DNA from: Cladophialophora immunda
Taxonomy: Eukaryota > Ascomycota > Eurotiomycetes > Chaetothyriales > Herpotrichiellaceae
DNA length: 64,000 nucleotides
Direction: 5' to 3'
NCBI RefSeq assembly: GCF_000835495.1
Contig: NW_015622547.1
Location: forward strand, 930,001-994,000
In this document: piece by piece, positions 45,427 through 58,973 of the stretch
Numbering within the stretch: position 1 is the first letter of the stretch
Layout of the letters: each line of letters opens with the position of its first letter
Position numbers and translations under genes: made by a program
The notes under the pieces: model-generated
What the model was told of the DNA's origin: nothing
Seen by the model: only the letters and a program-made list of their open reading frames with translations
Database searches by the model: none

Positions 45427-48400
45427 CGATATCAAGCTTGCTAGAGATGGAGTGATTCCAATGTGCTCGTGGTCTTGAAGATCATCCTTGACATTCCGTT
45501 TAGGTCTCCCAAGCGTCTTCGAATTCCTCTCGGCGTTGCGGCACGCAAGTTACCTTGATACGTCGGCTCGGAACGAATCCATCAGCTATCAAGGCATTCC
45601 AAGTGTGGGTATCAACGCTCTGAGGGCGGCTTGGCTGCCAGTCACAACAATCACAATCAAACAATGTATCACTTTCCGCCCCAGGCAGCAGTCACGAGGG
45701 ACGAGACAAACATCGGTCGCCACCAGACCACCATTCTTGTACTCACACTATGAGAAGCGAGGGTCGGGATGTCCAACGAGGGGGAAGCAACGGTTTTGGT
45801 GAATTCTGGAATTCTGACAATCCTGGCGTTGTGGTACGTCGGCTAGGTCCTCAAGAGCAAGCCGCAAGGGGCGGCTCCGGGTGGACGGGTGACTCAACGG
45901 CCAGCGCGTAGACAACCTGGGGCTCACATAAGTCTGAGAAATAAATTGGTCGACGCAAAGCAGAGGACCAATGTGAATACAGAAGTGAAGATCTCGCCTC
46001 TGATTGGATACGTGCGAAAAATCCTTGGTGCCGAGCTAGAAATGGTGTCGCAGAAAAGCCCGACGAATCATAAAATTCGGACGGGAAAGGTCGTCCGGAG
46101 ATCCCATATATCTGCATATACGAAAGCGCAAGTGCTCATCCCTAATCTCGAGGCAAATCCTCCGTCTTTTCCATGGCGATCTCTATGATCGGGGCGTCAT
46201 GGCTGTCCCGGCCATCCACGTGCCACAGATGGCGCAGCTTCACCAGGCGATACTCCGCAAGTGGACTGGCCTGGTCTGGCCTGGCTTGGGAGAGGGACTC
46301 TTTCCAATGGCCTGGGTTTGGGAAAGACATCATGGGGCGGACAGGCGGTCAGTAAGGTAGTCGAAGTCAAAATCAGGATTTGCAATATCGGTACTCGAAT
46401 ACTCTCTGTGCCGGACAGAGCCAGAGAGATGTACCCAACCTGTACCGATTTGTCTAGCATGCATCACTGTAGTGCGTTTTGGAAGTTGACGTGAAGAAAA
46501 TGTGTCCAATGACAGGTAGATGCTGATGTAAAGGTAGGAAAATGTGGTTCTCAGCGTGCATGCTGAAGGTGATACACCAGGTGAAACCTTGTATGCTCTC
46601 AAAGGGAACGAGGGAGTGGCGAGGTCGTGCCTATTAGTGGACTATCCTACTCAAACCCCCCACCGCCTCCAGCGAGATTTCGTGTTCTGAGACCCTCCGA
46701 TTGAGGACATGTCGAAAGAATGGCAGAGGAAAATCGATGCCAAAAGTCGGCAGGCGACCAAATGGGGCGATGGTGGCTGAGTGGAAAGATCGGTGAGTGA
46801 GGCAGCGTAGTGATGGCGGTGGCTGGCCGCATTGACCGGGCTGTCACTTTGTCAATTCAAGGCTGTCAAAGCGGCCGCAGAAGTGGCCAGCTGACAGTGT
46901 ATTTTTCTGATAGATCATCTGGAGGTTTGTGGATACACTTGCCAAAGATGCATGATGTGAGGCTGATGAGTACGAGTTACTCTCGGATAGCCCGAGCGAA
47001 GCGAAGCCGCACGCCGGGTTCAAGGTAGACAGAGAGGAGTGATTCGTGTTATGTGCTCGTACCTGAGGCCTGTTCCAGGTGCTTTTCCAAAGAATGATCT
47101 CTAGGGAGATTGCGTCAATATGGAAGCCAGGCATTCAACTGAAGCGAGACTTCTCGAATCCGAGGCAGAATTGTCTTGGTGGGTGAGTGGTGCAGGTACC
47201 TCGCACATAGCGACCTTCATTTGTATGTACCAAGTAGACTATTAACCATCATTCGGCAGCGGCCGCCTTGGTATTTTGGGGGCGAGGGCTGCCCACCTTG
47301 ATACCTGGGTACATACCTATGCACGAGGAAGCTACTCGGGTTCTATCGCCTAGGGGCTTGGAACTCCAGGGCCTAGAGCCCTGTCCAGGTACCTATTATT
47401 ATTCCGAACTCCGTAATTAGGGCCCAGAGCCCCGAGGCCAGAGCCCAGGCACCAAAGTCAATGCCCACGCCAGCTTGCAACCTGTGTCTTGCATCCTGCG
47501 CCTTTCGTCACTCTCCCATCTGACCATGTGTCCATCAAACCTTCCACCTCCACTTTGATGACCTCGCCTCACCGATTCTTCATCAACCCTAGCCATGGAC
47601 AACACGAGGAATCCACACACTCTGCATATCCAAACACGCCAACTGAAAAGTCATGAGAGCTCCGAGGTCGTGCGAGGTTTGTTGCTGATTCTAGAGCAGT
47701 GTTCGGGCCTGACTACCTTACTCCATCTTCTTCGCGGTCATCACCTGTTTCGTGCTGTCGTTCTCTTTTCCGTGAACAGATTAGAAGAGTCAGACGAAAG
47801 CCAGCCAGGACGAAAAAGAGTGGACAATCCTCGAGCACCCCCCCTTGGCGCAAGTTGGCGTTCTGCTCCTCCGAGTACGACCACAGTAGGGGGGGCGGCA
47901 GATGAAGCCTGGGACTTGTCCATCCTAGTCCATCACGAAAAAGAAGGAGGCCAACGCGCACACACACCCTGGGCCGTTTGCGATTCCTGGAGTCCCCTAG
48001 CCTCGCTCGCTAGCTCCTTTTTCTTTTCCACTTGAGCGCCCCTGGTCGATGACCCTGGTTGCAAACTCTCACCCTCTCAAACTTTCCCAAACCGCGTCAA
48101 ACCCAGAGAGTCGTATTCGCGGGCCCAACGTCCAATCCCTCCATTCCCATCAATCGGCTTTTTCTTTGTGGTCAAATTACTCCATACGACGCACCGTTTG
48201 CCCATTCGCTCCCTGGCACCCCAGCTAAACCAGGCACCGTTGTCTGCAATTCTATCCACACCTTCCATTGGCGAAAGGCGGTGGAAAATGCATCGCGCCA
48301 CTGGCACACTCGGCGAGTTGGGCCTCCCCATTGTACCTTTGATGTTTTGCTCTCGCCTCCTTCCCATCCCAGGCTCTGGATCTGTGTCCATCGATTGGGC

Positions 48401-49096
48401 TGACGGCGGCTGTCCATGGCTTTGCCGTGTGCCAGTCATCCAGAGGTGCCTGACAGCTATCTCCACCAGCGCGGCCAAGTATAGGATCCACTCCCCACTG
48501 CCATCGGCCACGATCAAATACATCCTCCCCCCCATGTGGAACGGAGCTGCTACGACGTCTGTACCTTGCTCAACCCAAGACGCCAACAGGCCGAACAAAT
48601 TCACAGTCAGCTGCAGGTCCAGGTCCTTCAAGAACCTGTGCCACCACTCAATCGCTTCCTACCTGACCAGGGCTGCTGCGTCTCTCCACTTTCCCGAATT
48701 CCAACAAGCCACCCACCCCCGCCGAATCCTCGCTCGCCTTCTGGACATGGGGCAGCCCTGACTGATGACTTTCCTTCTCAAGACAAAAAGACGACCCATT
48801 TGCGCGTCTGAGGATCCCGTCTGGACGACTTTTCCCTTCCACCCCTCCTCTTTCCCATAGAGGACCAGGAGAAATCTCACCGACCGGCTTTCGTTTCTTC
48901 ATATCCTCCCCTGTGCCACCCTACCCTCCATTCTGACTCTTCTCCCACACCTATCTATTCCCCTACCACGCACCACATCACACGACGTGGACTCACAAAT
49001 ACCTTTCGGATCGCCACCAATCCTGAAGACCTATACCGCGGTCATGAGAATATAGGACTGACCAATCTGGCTTGACTGCCTCGCAAACACTTCGAA
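45427..49096. other. 3.7-kb region without a recognised gene
   Basis: Lies between BET5 and the receptor-like gene, both on +. It holds a short inverted repeat at 47367-47383 with several related GGGCC(T/C)AGAGCCC variants through 47460, and a long C/T-rich section (about 48030-49080) like a leader or promoter. Overlapping open frames on both strands at 48077-48761 lack any family feature. Confidence 0.55.
47367..47383. repeat. Short inverted repeat (CAGGGC / GCCCTG)
   Basis: Six-base arms around a 5-base spacer, with near copies GGGCCCAGAGCCCC and GGCCAGAGCCCA within the next 80 bp. Confidence 0.7.
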
Positions 49097-50824
49097 ATGT
49101 CTTCAACGTCTAGCCTCGGGGGCTCTTGCCCAGTCCCGTTTCTCCAAGAGACCCTCTTCCCACATACAGGCGGATGTACGTACCCGTTCGGCCAGCTCAA
49201 CTATTCCCTGTGCTCACGCTGATCGTGTTTAGTTCTGGAGGGACGATTTTGCATGCCCTTGTCCACCCTTCAACCCAACCTGACCTGCTGTTTACCCTGT
49301 CCGATGACGGATTGGACATACTCGGATGGTGAGCAGAGAGCAGAAAACGCTGTTGGATGTCGACGTGCTGACATTTCTCAGGATTCGAATCCCGTACTGA
49401 GATTGCCAATTGGGTCAATGTGGCAGCGTTTGTGCTGTCCGTATATCTGCTCCTGTCATTTGCCGTTCTTCCCGTCAAGTATACTCATAGACACTATTTG
49501 AGTGTCTGTTTGACCTTGGGAGTGGTTTTCGTGGAGGTATGTTCAAAGTTGACGCTGGCACGGGACGTGGTGGCTAACATTGATCGTATCAAGCTTGCTT
49601 TCATTATCCCGCTGGGCACGAAACCAGCGCAATGCTTCAACGAAATCACCCCCAACGACATGAGATCGAGTGGATCGTGCGCAATCAGCGGCGCTTTCTT
49701 GTTGTTTGGGGGTTGGGCTATCGTCATGTGGGTTTTTGTTAGAGCTCTGGCCCTCCATCTCCAGATTTGTTGGGAGGTTGTGCTTGGGAACAAATCATTC
49801 TACACCGCACTAGTTCTGGGATGGGTGATACCCATTGTTGGCCTTGCATTGACCCTAAGCCTGACGGGGGTGTCATTCCGGTTTGGCAATGTCTGCCACA
49901 TCAACCACAAAGATGCTCTGCAAGATTTCTGGGGGCCTCTTTTGGCTTTCGCCGCCTTGGCGTTGGTGCTGCAATTCGTCACCATCGGCTATTGCGTTCA
50001 AGTCTACGTCAAGAGTCTTCTCGATGACAAGCAAACCACAAATTCCAGCTCTCAGCCTCCGACATATCAAGGCAGTATGAAAACGGTGACGGCAAGACAG
50101 ACCTACCGCCGAGTCAAAAGGGTTGTCGAGCTCCAATGGCGTGGAGCCAGCATTGTGCTCGTCATCATTGCCGAAGTCGTGTTCTTCTCAGTCGTCTTTG
50201 TCTCCATGGACAACAGCACGAAAGTCGATCCGGCGCTTTTGCAAAAGTCACAGCCTTGGCTCACCTGTCTAGTTGCCCACGGGGGCGACAAGAACAAATG
50301 CCTGTCGCTTGCGAGCGGACTGGTAAAATCAGAGGGGATCGTTCTGGCGGTGCTTATTGTTCTTGGGGTAAGATTATTGATCCCCTTTTGCCATCACATT
50401 CTAACCGCCGTTGCAGCTGAGCGGTTTCTGGTGCTTGATGTTCATGGGCCGATGGTCTATGGCTCTTGGCTGGGCCGAATTCTTCCGAACAAAGTTGTTT
50501 CGAAAGAGTGAATTTGTCTCGGCTGATGCCAGACGGTTCTCGAACGACCCTCGTACGTACGAAATGCTAAGCGGAGCGACGCCTCAACTGAACATCAAAA
50601 CCCCAGATCGAGCTTTGACAAGCCCCAGAATGCGGACCGAATTCTCGCCCACAGACACGAAGCAAGAACTCTATGGCTCGGCTCGAGCGTATGTCACCCC
50701 GGTGTCGAGTTATTCCCACCCGACACCTCCGAATCAACACAAGGATTGGGATCCGAGATTGACGCACGCCAAACCAATGGATCTATCCGGAAAGGCTGTC
50801 GAACTGAATATATATCCGGGATGA
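49097..50824 (+). CDS. Seven-TM receptor-like protein, fungal frizzled/cAMP-receptor-like group (503 aa)
   Basis: Plasma-membrane receptor candidate; ligand unknown. Exons 49097-49175, 49233-49328, 49382-49536, 49594-50367 and 50417-50824; introns of 57, 53, 57 and 49 nt. The third intron is stopless and a multiple of three; splicing it joins GVVFVE to LAFIIPLGTKP. The N-terminus is extracellular-like and Cys-rich (CPVPFLQETLF, GRFCMPL, CCLPCPMTDW). Hydrophobic segments include NVAAFVLSVYLLLSFAVLP, CAISGAFLLFGGWAIVMW, ALVLGWVIPIVGLAL, FAALALVLQFVTIGY, IVLVIIAEVVFFSVVF and VLAVLIVLGLSGFWCLM. The polar C-terminal tail (about 120 residues) is Ser/Thr/Pro-rich. The family name is from pattern memory; the seven-TM layout is seen. 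Confidence 0.78.
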
Positions 50825-53800
50825 ACAATGTCGAGATGTCACCCGACCTCATTCCTATTTATCCACCAATATGCTTTCTGCACATTTCAGCGTGTGGCGC
50901 CGAGGATTGATTGTGATCTAAGCAGAAATTTTGCTCCTGTTTCATATGGCTCGGAAGTGGCTGTTTGATCATATTTTAAATGGTCCAATGCCCCGCAGTG
51001 TTTTCAATGCATTATGAGTTTACGCGACTTCTATGTTTCAACAAGGGGAAGAGGAGCAAGCACAATGTGTGCAGCATTGTGATGTACAAATGGGAAAACG
51101 AAAACATTGGGAGGCGACAGAATTTGTGGAGGTCGCCGTTGGCATGATGTTTTCCTTGAGCCACCATGATTGTGGTTCAACATTCAAGGGTTACCCTTTC
51201 GAGTCGACATATTTTCTTTGCCTTGTTCGACATTGTCAATACAGAAGTGGTCGCTTCACAGCGAGAAAAGCAAAGTTGACGCCAAGTGGGCGAAAGAGGT
51301 GAGGAATTGGATGGGAACAGCAGTGTGAGCTGTTGGGTTCCACGATGCTGTACAAAGAGGAAGAGAAATTCCCCCTTGTCACTTTGTAATACATGGCAAG
51401 AGGGGGCTGGATCCTACTGGAATTGCCTGTTATTTTCCTTTCAACGATGGAGAAGAGGACATGAGCCCTGAGACAGGGAGACGTCGGGACATCGTGTCAA
51501 GTGACGAGCTGACGTCTGGGGTTGGAGAGTTTGAGGACAGAGAGCGGGAGGTGGCCGACGTGAGAGAAGATGTATCTATATCTGTATAGAAGTGATTGAA
51601 AGTATTCAATCTTTCATTTAACATTCAACATTCGACATCCATGAGAGTGTTTCCTCGTGTGTTCAGTACCACTGGGCTATCCTTCTTTCCTCCTCCAGCC
51701 CAGCATGTCCTTCGTCACTGGCACCTGTTAGCCGTTCCACTGACTGGAGAGGTACACAGACTTCCGCCGAATTCCCCCAGATTTCGCAATCTAAGTTTCG
51801 ACGCGTTGGTGCCGGCTCACTACGACTCTTGCAGACAGGACGACCGTCGACCGGAGGTCCGAGCAAGCCCAGGGTTGTGGCTCAATCAAGCAGTCCAATG
51901 ATCGATCAATCGATAAAATTACCAGTACGGCCCTCAGGGCATGCATGAAGCACAAAGTCCTCCGTATCTAATAGTCGTCGCCCAGGTACTTACTCACCTA
52001 CACACTAATGCTTTGCATTTCTGTTCTCCCTTGTTCGCTAGCCCGCTACTAACCAAGGTCTGTCCCACTTCCCAGGTAGTGGTAGTATCTAACGAGTACG
52101 CATTTGGACTAGTCGCGAGCTAGGGGACCTGACTAGCGGAGACGCTAGATCCGATCCTGAAGATATCTCCGAGCGAGAGCGAGCACTAACTCTCAAACTC
52201 TCAAACAGTACTCGGGATAGTGGCATCACAGACCCAACTCCCCCCTGACGAAGCTTATCGTATCTCAAAAGCCAAGGGGCCCATTGCGCTCGCTGCTGTT
52301 GCGACCTTCTGTTCCTGGCTTCGTGTTGGATTTTTATTTCCCGACCCTCACCCCCCCCCCCCCCCCCCCCCCCCCAGACAGGTATTTTTTCTACGAGTAG
52401 GTAGGGGGACCATGAGGGGTTAGCAGGCTCCGGGGAGTCGCATGGTTACTGGGGGGTTCCTTTGATCTAACGACTCGACTCGACATGCAGGCAGGTAACC
52501 TTTCCAGGGGGCTGGCTACATAACGACAATTACTCGTTCTGGTGCTCGTGCTCGTGCTTGTAGGTAAGCTAACCTATGGCCCCCGGGCCTGTTCAGTTCC
52601 TCCGTCGTTGGATCTGTACGTACAACGACAAGGTATGCACCTACATCCCTCCCGTGTTAGATAGCAAGCTACCTATGTACCTACACAGGGTCTGCACACC
52701 TTGACGAGTAAGGTCTGTACCAAGCAGCCAAGCTAATAACGTCTACGAGTCGGGTGATCTCGATCTGCAGAATTGTGGCGCCATTATTATTAGGGGGGGA
52801 CACTCGTGGTGAGTCGTGGGTTGTGACTTTCGCTCTCACTATGCACGGACTCCGAGGCGACCTGTGCAGATTTGACTCCTGGCTTTTGCTAGCGTTGCTT
52901 GGTCCTCCTCCTAGAACTGTAGGGAGGAAAGTGCTGGAGAGACTGGTACTGTACGGAGTACCGAGTACCTCCTCCCTCCTCATCCTGCTACGAGTACCAC
53001 TACGAGTTGCTACGTGCCTCTGAGGTTGCATCGTTCTTTGCCCATCGCCCATCACCCAGCCTCAGGTTGTGAAACACAGAGTAAAACCCCCGGCGCGGCC
53101 ATTGCAACACGACGTTATCTTCATTTCGCTGTTATCCCACCTGGGCCCCCAGACCCCTAGGATTTGAGATATACAACACCGAAGCAATCGGATGTCTCTC
53201 TTCCTTGGGGCAGGTAATGATAGAGAGTTGGATGGCAGGGTCCATTCCGTGGTTCCCGTGCTTGGGGTCGGCGAAAACGTCAAGCACAGGTCCGCGTCCG
53301 CGCGCCTCGACCGCCCGCGGGTTCCTGCGCGAGCGAACTTCGGCTCGCGTAATCTAGCTACGAGGAAGCTACGGGGTTTCGACTTTTGACTACATCGAGT
53401 TAAAGAACGTGGACGCTTCTTTGAATTGTGTACCGTACTCGGTACAGAAATGCAGACAACAAATCCTTCCGTGCCTGGTTTGCGAGTCCTCGCGCGCACC
53501 GGGGGGGTGGGACAAACAGACGTTGTTCCTTCGTGCGTTCCTTTCGTGGGTTGAGATAACCGAACGCCCTCGGGCAAGCGAGCAATCAAGAAATCAAGCA
53601 AGCAAGCACGGAAGCAAGCGAGAGGCGGCCGGCCCTTCGAACAAGAGCAGTTCGTAGGAATATGCATGGGGCCGTAGATCACCGAGGAGCGTCAGTGGGA
53701 AATTCTTCATCAGGGGCCACGTACGGAGGAGGGGGCTGCTTGACTGAGTGATTGATTGACTGATTGATGGCCTGCTGGCACCCTTGTTTGTCTCTCTGCC

Positions 53801-56800
53801 TGCTTCCTCGCGCGGTCGCGCTATCGTATTCGCTGGTGGACGTGGTTTGATGCGACCGGGAGCGAGTGCTTTGACATAAATGCTGATTTCGGACGGGTTG
53901 TAGGTGGCTGGACGGCGCAAAGAGGGGATCGGCATCCCAAAAGGCCAAGAAATCCAGAGGGAAATGGGTTCTGTGCTGTAAGTTAAAAATAATGCCGATG
54001 ATAATGACGATAATGATTACGATCAAGGTGGACAGGCAAAGTCGGAAAAATAATGGCGTTCTGAGACAAGGGAGATCAGATGGCGCGCGAAGGCTGCGAG
54101 GCCACATGCCACGATGCATGGCGCATGGTCTCTTTAGCTCGCGAAATCTCACCGCGTGTTGCGTGCGTGTGTGTGCATGTGTGTGTATCGACCAGCCCAG
54201 CAGCCACACAGTAGTAGTCTTCGCGCGCTTTTGAACGGGCTGCAAAGTCTGAGCAACCCGGGAACCTGATTTCCAGTGTGCAACAGAGTTGGCATTGGCG
54301 ATGGTCCGGGGTTGTAAATTGGAGGCTGACGAGGCTGAGGCCGGCCAATTTAAGCATGCATAACGCCATCCACGAGCCGATTGGGCAGGCCGACAGCCAC
54401 GAGGTTGCCCGCGTCAAGGAGGCTGGCCTTGGGAAAGGGAGGAACTCACCTCATCCCGAGTCCTTTGTCCTCTTCCGGCGCGTGGGTGCAAAGAGATGAT
54501 TAGGATAATAATACGAGGGCTCGGCGCAATCGGCGTGCCTGGAGCAAGGCAAATTTGCCTGCACACCCTGCCTGCTCGCGGCCAGCTTGTTTGCCCTGGA
54601 CCCGAAATCAAACTCCAAAAAGGATTGAGGTTTGCTGCACAAGCAAACACATCCCGCAAGGACTGACCCCGTCGCGGAAATGAAACGAACAATGAAGGAG
54701 AGTTTTCCAGATCCGTGAGTGCGATGATTCCACACCACGCGCCATGCCACGTGCGAAATTATGGGGGATGCTGGCAGGGTTCGCGTCCCACGGAGGATGG
54801 TTCGAGCGTCGCAGAAGGTTATTCCCTCGCACAGTGAACACGTACGAGGCATTCATGCTCGTAACCGGAACCACCACCATGGACAATCATCAGTCGAATT
54901 GCATATTCGCCTCCTTTGCTTCAGAATTCGACATCGCCCACAATGACACGAGGCCCAAAGCAAACCTAACAACACGACGATCACCTCAGTGCCTTTGCCG
55001 TGTTTTCTCTTTCAAACGAACCTTAGAGGACTGAGCGATCGGTCGGGCGGTCTTACCGTTGCGTTTTGCTGGCGCTGCAAGGTTCAGGCCGCATGATGGT
55101 GTTTGAGATCCTCACTGTCGGGTCGGACAGCATATCTCAAAAGAGGTATTCAGTCGCAGCAAGAACTACAATAGAAAGCCCCTGTTTAGGTAGGTTCTTC
55201 ATTCAAGTTGCATGCAGATGATGCATCGTCCAACAGCATGTCAAACCCTCGTGAGATTGATACTGCGTGGAAGGTCCACCACGGTCCCAGGGTCGAGTGC
55301 AATGTCCAAGGCACTTCTCGGCGATGAAAGATTACCCTATGGTAAGGACGCGGACAGCTCACAATAGTTGTTCCAAGGACCGTTCAAATGTGACGACAGT
55401 ATATTTCGATATATGAAACAACTACCCAAAAAAAAGGTTTGAAAACACTGACAAGGACGTTCTGCGGAAGAAATTTTGGTCGTTGTGGACCCAGATCATC
55501 ATTGCCGCTCTCGCCTCTTTGGACGAGGAAAGGAGTCAGTGTCGAGCCCCTCGTGGGTATTCGAAACACTGTTTTGTATCAAGACCGCAATGGTGGGTGG
55601 CAGCGTTGCATTGATGGTCAATGTACTGACCCTCGCGCCTGTACGGTGGGATTTTGGGAGTGTCGGCCTCCGTTGCAGTGGATGGTTCTATCCTGAAGAT
55701 CGGCGCACCCAGCAACATTCGTCATGTTCATGCTTCCGTCTCACAAAGCAGTCAACGCTATGTTCCATCGGTGGGAATCTTTGAGACGAGAGAGCTGACG
55801 GTGAGTGGAGTGGTGCCGTTCTCCTCCTGTGTCTGCAAGTCAGGTTCAGAATATGCGTTTTCTGTGCCTGTAGCAGGTCTACCCACAGATCCAGCTCCCC
55901 CGAGAGAGGAGGCCTCCGAATGAGGGACTGACCATTTTGTGGATCGGGCGAGTTCCATTCACACGCATCTGTCGACCTCACGAAAACACCCTTGCGTGCA
56001 TCTCCTGAATCCTCCTTGCAAGGATCCTACAGGTATGCATTACCTTTGTGCTGGGAATTTGTGGAAGCCCCTCGGAACAAAAATCAACGGCTCTCTGTGG
56101 GATCTTCAAACACCATCCCCTAAATGTCCCTCGACATCCGAAGTCCACGACCCCACAAAGCTGGTTCAAAGGAATGTTGGGGCATGCAAGGTGGTCAGAA
56201 TTTAGGAGAAGGTCGGAGAAGCTCACTTTGTATGAGCTCTGGATCAATGCTGGTGCCATGGATGGTGGAAGGGCCCCGATGCCGGATGTTGAAAAGTCGG
56301 CATGGACCAGAACCTAGGGAGCGGTCCCGGCCGGCACGAAGTAGGTGTGGGACCAGCCTGCTGTTTGGAGTAGGTCGACTCAAGACAATGGTATGGAAAG
56401 GTGCTCCCCTGGGGTCTCAAGCAACCGCGGTAGAAAATTCCATCGCTGCTCAAAGAGAACCGAGAAACTCTCACGAGCGAATCTAGACCCACTGCACCCA
56501 AAGAGTTTCGATGACAGTCAATTCTGTATCAATTAGTTACGCTGTCTCTCAGAGGGGGGAGACACCATCTTGGGGCCTCCAGCCGCCCGTCCCAAGAACA
56601 TCCCACAAACTTGATCCAGGTTTTATTGACTGAGAGACGCATCAGTCGTGGAACACCCCCGACATCAAATTTCGCGTTCGAGTACAACATAGCTGTTGCC
56701 AGCAGGCACATGGAATCCCACCGTATGGGTCTTGAATTTGTCAGAGCCAAGCAGCCCTCCCAAAACTGGCAGAGAAGAACGTCGAAGAAACCTATCCAAG

Positions 56801-58615
56801 GATGATGCTGTGAGAGCCACATGTTGTCTGGTCCCACTGCTCCACTACTATACCACAATAGGAAGGATCTCCTAGCGTAGTAGCGCTTACTCGCACCTCG
56901 TTCTCCTGGTCTGCAATTCTTCAACGTGGATGCAGGAACCACGCTCCTCCCTTGGGCCTTGCATGCAGCCCCGGCGAAATGGCTCTTCGAGAAGCGTTCC
57001 ACTGGTGGATTGCTGCTGCGCTGATGCCTGGCCTTCTGTGTGGTGTACCAAGACGGTCTGTTTCAGATTCCTCCCAGGCCAGAGCCGCCTCCATCCGGCA
57101 TGCTGGGGGTTCCTCTCAGATGTGACGAAGCGCTGCCTGGATCGAGCAGAGTCCTCTCTGCGCGGTATGGAATCCCAGCCATGCATGAAGGGATCACCCT
57201 GCGGGCACAGAGTGATACAGTTTGGTAGGCATGATAAGAGTCGACCAGGAATATACAATCATGAGAGGATATTTTCAACTGCTAGAAGACCGAGGATGGC
57301 CTGAGTACTCCGTATCTGGCGAAATTAAACGAATACGCCTGGGAGAATAGGCGGCATTCGGCGACGGGACAATGCATCGCCAGGACGGTCTCGACCCAAC
57401 GGTTTGTTTTTCTGCTCAGCGACAGGACTCACGAGGACGGCGACGAGGAACAATCAGCAGCAAAGTCAATCTCATGAGTGTCGCACCTGCTGTTCGTCTC
57501 TCTTTCCACCTTCTTTGATAGCACACTGTGGCTTCGAATGGCTGCATCTTGAGACTTGAACCAGCACACTCCGACAAAGACGGGGGTGTTTATTTCTCAT
57601 CCCCCAGGCGAGCCCCTGGTGACATACGGAAAGTGGTGCGCCGTACACGGGTTTGATGAACAACAAGCACAATCACATCCAGTCACAAATGCAGGAATGG
57701 GCGAAGGAATTCAACCGAGTAGAAAGTCAGCATGAACTTGCCTCTCCAGGCTAAGCTGGAGTCGTTGACAGGGCATGGATGCAGCGATCAAGGTGGGTTG
57801 TCTTGTGGCGGTGACCACCAACCAGACACAATGATGTGATGGTTCACCTACCAATTTGAAGCCGACGAGGATCCCTATCAATCACTCGTTCATACGGCAT
57901 CTGCGACGTGCGGGCCTCAAATCCAAGGTCGCATTGCATGAGCCTTCCCGACGAAAGCGCTGTGTCGCTCTAATATTCGGCATGGATCACCGGGCGAACA
58001 CGAAAATTGTTCTGTTTCGGGCATCTTTCGTGAGATCGAGTGGCCACAAATGAACTCTTCCAGCAGACCTGCTCGTTGGTCTCAACCAAGGCACAAAAAA
58101 GAGTATAGGTAATTGTCACCTCCCGTCCATGCACAGTCCTCCACCGAATTAGAGGACCGTGTTTGGTAATTGGAAGGTCAAAAACTCCATATAGGCACGA
58201 TAGATTGTTCTCCTTCAGACATCGCGCATTGAAGAAAATAGACACGACGCTGTACACACAAATGCCAGTGACCAGGGGTTCCGTGAAATATCATAAGATC
58301 GTTGTTCAATCCGGGCAGAGAGGAAACATGGAGCAAGCAGCTTTGCAGCGAGGGGGTTTGAGGTTCAGTCTTTCTTCGGATTGTCCGTCATCCATTCAAG
58401 TCAGTAATCGGACCGTCCGAAAGCAATGTCCGTTAACGGTTGAAACTGTCTCGGTCGTCGAAACTGGAGGATTTCCACCACCTTGGACCATTTTCCATCA
58501 CAAAACAGCAAACCGCTCTTCATAGACGCCGCGGAAAGTGTCGTTACGCTTTTCCTTGCTCATCGCATACCACAACTGGGGCCTTTGTTCAGAATTTTAC
58601 GCTCCGTTCCCTAAT
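50825..58615. other. 7.8-kb region without a recognised gene
   Basis: No spliced or unspliced frame here gave a family I recognise. It contains a 25-base C tract (52351-52375), many short repeats such as GTACCTA and GAGTA between 51950 and 53000, a TG-rich stretch near 54160-54190, and scattered A-rich spots. The open frames are mostly under 160 codons with odd composition. It could hold lineage-specific or decayed genes; I see nothing I can support. Confidence 0.5.
52351..52375. repeat. Poly(C) tract, 25 bases
   Basis: Uninterrupted C run preceded by CCGACCCTCA. The second such long C run in the window. Confidence 0.9.
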
Positions 58616-58973
58616 TTATGCAGTATCTCGCTTCCCTTCCCGCACCTCCTTGAGCGCCTTCATCGTTCCGTGCAGGGCGTGTTTGTGGTTTCTTCGGAAC
58701 TTGGGATCCGTGCCTTTGAGGGATGGGTATCTGAAGGTCTTGGGCTTCTTGATCCTGTCATTTTGAGCAGCCCGTGTTAGCTGATTCAGTTGCTTCGGTG
58801 AGAAAGCGACCGCAAGGAGCAATGCCGCCGCGCTTGCTGCGAGCGAAATTCGTACCCGTTCTTGTGAGCCTTCTTGGCTTGGTTGTGTTGAGACGAGTTC
58901 TTGGATTCTAGACAAAGTTAGACCAGCACTTTCAGGATCCTCAATAACGCGCATGCGTAGACTTACTGGCCAT
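58616..58973 (-). CDS. RPL29: 60S ribosomal protein eL29 (65 aa)
   Basis: Small basic protein of the large ribosomal subunit. Exons 58967-58973 (7 nt, ATGGCCA), 58856-58907 and 58616-58754; introns of 59 nt (GTAAGT..TCTAG) and 101 nt (GTACGA..GACAG). The joined product begins MAKSKNSSQHNQAKKAHKNG and continues IKKPKTFRYPSLKGTDP, FRRNHKHALHGTMKALKE and ends REGKRDTA, the complete eL29 with its Lys/His/Asn-rich N-terminus. Length matches the fungal family (about 65 aa). It lies downstream of LOS1 on the same strand. The sequence directly before its ATG is open and in frame for 95 codons; see the findings. Confidence 0.97.

Noticed and set aside
48077..48761. Overlapping 184- and 197-codon frames on opposite strands
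   Set aside because: Neither shows a domain, coding composition or splice partner; likely leader/promoter of the receptor-like gene.
53062..53682. 206-codon minus-strand frame in the gene-free stretch
   Set aside because: No family features, Arg/Pro/Ser-rich, overlaps equally open frames on the other strand.
54760..54800. GGGTTCGCGTCCC resembling a tRNA T-arm
   Set aside because: The flanking bases do not form a T-stem, and no A-box or acceptor stem is found upstream.
56529..57002. 157-codon minus-strand frame
   Set aside because: Composition not protein-like and no related motif; kept only as part of the unexplained stretch.
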